A DNA stretch of 64,000 nucleotides. Source: an uncultured Roseovarius sp. GTDB taxonomy: Bacteria; Pseudomonadota; Alphaproteobacteria; Rhodobacterales; Rhodobacteraceae. Location: positions 310,001 through 374,000 of the forward strand of contig NZ_CANLER010000004.1 of assembly GCF_947489715.1 (NCBI RefSeq), written 5' to 3'. A model generated the notes under the pieces. It did no database searches and had not been told where the DNA came from. It saw only the letters and a list, made by a program, of their open reading frames with translations. The translations under genes were made by a program, and so were the position numbers. Shown piece by piece: positions 61,324 to 64,000 of the stretch (positions within the stretch are counted from its first letter, which is position 1; the number at the start of each line of letters is the position of its first letter).

Positions 61324-63429
61324 ATGACCAGTTCTCGCTATCTCATCTATTATACGGTGTCCGCTGTTGCGCTTGTTCAATTTCCTGCATTGGCGCAGGA
61401 GAGTAGAGAGAATTATGACCTTGGCACCATCGTTCTCCGGGGCGAACTGCAATCACGCAGCCTACAGGACAGCCCGACGTCGGCGGCGGTAGAAACGGGC
61501 GAAATTCTGGAGCGCCGCGGAGATACTGATCTTTATGATGTGATCGAACGCACGCCAAATGTGGTTTCTTCCTTCGGCGAAAAAGGTTTTTCAATTCGCG
61601 GGGTCGACCAACGCGGCGTTGGCGGTGGCTCGGGCCTTGTGATTTCGACGCAGGTGGATGGTGTTGCGCTGCCAAGCAATCAGGCAACTTTTTTTGGCCC
61701 ATATTCGGCGTGGGATCTGGAGCAGGTCGAGGTTTTGCGCGGGCCGCAATCTACTCAGCAAGGTCGTAATGCTCTGGCTGGTGCGGTCGTGATCCGCAGC
61801 AAGGATCCGACATATGAACAAGAATTCAAACTTCACGCCGAGGCCGGTTCACGCGATCATCAGCGTTTTGCTGCCATGGCCAATATACCGATCATCGACA
61901 ACAAGTTGGCATTGCGGTTTTCGGCGGAGCACCTTGAAAACGACGGTTTTATCACCAATCCCACGCTGGGTACGGATGACTATGACGGCCGGGAGATGAC
62001 AACTTATCGGGCCAAGTTGTTATGGGACCCTGCTGAAGATGTCGAAGTGATATTTAGCTATTCGCACACCGAAAACTTTGGTGGGGAAGATTTTGTCAAT
62101 GAACCGCCATTCCCTGCAAACCGCTTCAATTTCTCCAATGTTAGAGCCATTGAGGGATCGGACCACGATATCTTTGGGGTCCGCGTAAATTGGGCGGTCA
62201 ACGACATCTTCTCGCTTGAGTCCGAGACCAATTATTACATGCATGATTATGTGCGAGTAGAAGATTTCGATTTCTCCCCGGCAAATCTGGGGTTCCTGAA
62301 TGCCACAGCTGAATCCGAAGTCTTCGAGCAAGATCTGCGCTTGCGCTTCGAAACAAACCGCGTCAGTGGCGTTTTGGGTTTGTTTTATACCGAGATCGAC
62401 GACAACCGTCCCTCGGAGGCGGTATTTGATATTGGTTTCCTGACCGTGGGTGTGCCCAATGGCATTTTCGCGACGCGGTTGAATGAATTTCCAACCACCA
62501 CGACCAACTACGCCATATTTGGCGAAGCAGATATCAAGGTCGATGAAATTCTGTCCGGGCTGAGTTTCACGCTTGGAGCGCGGTACGACAAAGAACGCTT
62601 TAAATTTGCCGATATCACAACGGTTACGCCCGCGGTCGTTCCTGGCACAAATTTCTCGGGCAGAACAAGTTATGACGCTTTCCTGCCCAAGGCCGGTGTG
62701 ACCTATGATTTTGCAGAAAATCAGTCTGTCAGTCTCACCATTCAACGAGGCTATCGGGCCGGAGGAGCACAGGTAAATCTGTTTACCGGAGTGCTGAATG
62801 AATTCGACCCGGAATACACAACGAACTACGAACTGGCTTACCGTGGTGAATTCTATGATGGCAATCTGCGCGTCGCCGCCAACATGTTTTATGTACTCTG
62901 GCGTGATCAGCAGGTGGACAGCCCGGGCGCATCGGGCAGTCCGTTCGACAATGATACTTTAAACGCTGGCAAGTCCGAGTTGTTTGGCGGCGAGTTGATG
63001 GTTGAAGGTGACGCAACAGAAAACCTCAGCCTCTTCGGGTCAGTCGGCTATGCACATACCGAGTTTTTGCGCTTTACCTCAGCCGGTAATAATTTTGCCG
63101 GCAACAGTTTTCCGTTGGCACCCGAATGGACGGCAGCGTTGGGGGGTGAATATTCTTGGAATAATGGTGTCAGCTTTGGGATGGATCTTTCCTATACTGG
63201 CGCCAGTTACTTCGACGCCGCCAATAGTCCGGGCAACCGGAGTGATGATCGCTGGTTGGTAAATGCACAACTGACCTATGAAAACGATGGCGGTTGGTTG
63301 ACCGGTGTCTACGTGCGAAATCTCTTTGACAAAGATTATGCCGTTCAACGAAATGCAAGCGCCACAGGCACGCAGGTCCGAACCGGTGAACCGCTGTCCG
63401 TCGGTGCCTTTGCGACTAAGACTTTCTGA
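61324..63429 (+). CDS. TonB-dependent outer-membrane receptor
   Basis: 701 residues from the ATG at 61324 with GGAG seven bases upstream; earlier in-frame ATGs at 61270 and 61309 lack a site of this quality. Signal peptide ends at about ALAQES; the plug domain has TIVLRGE (TonB box-like) and GFSIRGVDQRG near residue 85; the rest is a 22-strand barrel ending in the aromatic F. With the divergent PepSY gene it probably takes up a ferric siderophore or heme. No Fur box is recognised in the gap. Confidence 0.92.
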   Translation: MTSSRYLIYYTVSAVALVQFPALAQESRENYDLGTIVLRGELQSRSLQDSPTSAAVETGEILERRGDTDLYDVIERTPNVVSSFGEKGFSIRGVDQRGVGGGSGLVISTQVDGVALPSNQATFFGPYSAWDLEQVEVLRGPQSTQQGRNALAGAVVIRSKDPTYEQEFKLHAEAGSRDHQRFAAMANIPIIDNKLALRFSAEHLENDGFITNPTLGTDDYDGREMTTYRAKLLWDPAEDVEVIFSYSHTENFGGEDFVNEPPFPANRFNFSNVRAIEGSDHDIFGVRVNWAVNDIFSLESETNYYMHDYVRVEDFDFSPANLGFLNATAESEVFEQDLRLRFETNRVSGVLGLFYTEIDDNRPSEAVFDIGFLTVGVPNGIFATRLNEFPTTTTNYAIFGEADIKVDEILSGLSFTLGARYDKERFKFADITTVTPAVVPGTNFSGRTSYDAFLPKAGVTYDFAENQSVSLTIQRGYRAGGAQVNLFTGVLNEFDPEYTTNYELAYRGEFYDGNLRVAANMFYVLWRDQQVDSPGASGSPFDNDTLNAGKSELFGGELMVEGDATENLSLFGSVGYAHTEFLRFTSAGNNFAGNSFPLAPEWTAALGGEYSWNNGVSFGMDLSYTGASYFDAANSPGNRSDDRWLVNAQLTYENDGGWLTGVYVRNLFDKDYAVQRNASATGTQVRTGEPLSVGAFATKTF

Positions 63430-63438
63430 GAAGATGCG

Positions 63439-63870
63439 ATGACGTTTGCAGCGATCATCATATCCCTCTTGGCACTGGCCTGGCTCAGTTGGCGTGATCC
63501 TAAGCGGCGCCGTGTCTTCGGATTGCCTGCATTGCGAGTACCTCTCAACGCTTGGCCGGGTTGGCTGGTTTTCAGCCTTCCCGGGGCGGCGTTGCTTTTT
63601 GCAGGCACCTCCGCCGGTCTGGTGATCTGGATGGGAGCGGTTTGTGCTTTTGGATGGATGCTGATCGCGGTCACACCTGAGGGCTGGCATGCCATTGCCG
63701 GTTGGCTCAATCGGATGGGAGATGGATTTGAAAGCCACCTTCAAACCTGGCTGCAAGAGGCAAAGCACAAAAAGGGAAGAACAACAGGAGAAAACAGCCA
63801 TGATTTTCGATCCCAAGCCCATCATTCTCTTGATAGCAGGATCGCTCGCAGGAGCCGCGATGGCGGATGA
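63439..63870 (+). CDS. Small membrane protein after the receptor
   Basis: 143 residues from the ATG at 63439, nine bases after the receptor stop. Three hydrophobic segments lie in residues 1-90. The final 30 residues overlap the start of the next gene in another frame, so its real end may carry little conserved sequence. Not recognised; its place suggests a role in TonB-linked uptake. Confidence 0.65.
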   Translation: MTFAAIIISLLALAWLSWRDPKRRRVFGLPALRVPLNAWPGWLVFSLPGAALLFAGTSAGLVIWMGAVCAFGWMLIAVTPEGWHAIAGWLNRMGDGFESHLQTWLQEAKHKKGRTTGENSHDFRSQAHHSLDSRIARRSRDGG

Positions 63871-64000
63871 AGCCGAAATCGACGCCAAAGTCTCGCTGGA
63901 ATTGAATGCGATAAAGACCTCCGAGGGTAAATGCACGCTGACCTTTCTGGTGATCAATGGCCGTGCCCGGAAAATCGAAAAGGCTGTCTACGAAACGGTT
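63800..64000 (+). CDS. Exported hypothetical protein, partial (runs off the window)
   Basis: The ATG at 63800 has AGGAG nine bases upstream. The first 67 codons encode an N-terminal hydrophobic segment with likely cleavage near AAMADEAEI and a mature start with a single Cys (KTSEGKCTLTFLVINGRARK). It overlaps the preceding membrane protein gene by 71 bases. A periplasmic protein of the TonB/ExbBD locus is a reasonable guess; the rest lies beyond the window. Confidence 0.7.
   Translation, partial: MIFDPKPIILLIAGSLAGAAMADEAEIDAKVSLELNAIKTSEGKCTLTFLVINGRARKIEKAVYETV

Overview
The window looks like chromosomal DNA of a marine-type alphaproteobacterium of the Rhodobacteraceae (Roseobacter group). 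The reasons are the GC-rich coding sequence, the argH / small lipoprotein / lysA / TIGR02302 gene order, the double-length ProW permease, and the many quaternary-amine and osmolyte genes. No rRNA or CRISPR array is present. Assignments were made by reading motifs and gene order; no database search was run.

Layout. 1-4152: end of a glycine-betaine-type ABC importer (SBP tail, ATPase, fused permease) plus an EamA exporter. 4340-10496: housekeeping block on the minus strand (argH, LptM-like lipoprotein, lysA, TIGR02302 protein) with a divergent TlpA thioredoxin. 10626-15284: an unknown protein, a 53-residue secreted peptide joined to a fatty acid hydroxylase, a membrane-anchored AraC regulator and an SLC13 transporter. 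15641-16805: a tRNA-Cys-like gene with its own terminator, then a scar in which a tyrosine recombinase is cut short by an IS1595-type transposase remnant. 16970-24227: a copper/silver block (copD, copC, a His/Met-rich periplasmic protein, cusB with four C-terminal CusF modules, cusA).

24763-29244: a tightly overlapped operon with TetR, a small membrane protein, a Rieske oxygenase, an ABC transmembrane domain without ATPase, an exported NTF2-like protein and an FAD/2Fe-2S reductase. 30010-36599: acyltransferase, sulfotransferase-like protein, and a pqiA-pqiA-pqiB-pqiC envelope lipid transport operon. 36692-40760: LysR, Old Yellow Enzyme, cupin, quinone-oxidoreductase-like protein, NIPSNAP protein.

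40848-53731 is the most interesting stretch. It appears to be a catabolic locus with two Rieske oxygenases that carry Glu instead of Asp at the bridging position, the signature known from carnitine monooxygenase CntA. It also holds a DMGDH/sarcosine-dehydrogenase-type flavoprotein, a methyltransferase, a sulfotransferase, an Asp/Glu-racemase-type protein, an XRE-cupin regulator with an inverted-repeat operator, an orphan Tat-exported ABC binding protein, an ornithine-cyclodeaminase-like reductase, an aminotransferase and a threonine-dehydratase-like enzyme. A stepwise N-demethylation followed by amino acid breakdown would fit, but the substrate cannot be named from sequence.

54128-64000: a two-module RTX protein preceded by a 33-codon ORF with a strong Shine-Dalgarno, an ECF sigma/anti-sigma pair divergent from a tiny lipoprotein, a VOC protein, and an iron-uptake type locus (PepSY protein, small membrane protein, TonB receptor, a membrane protein and the start of an exported protein running off the end).
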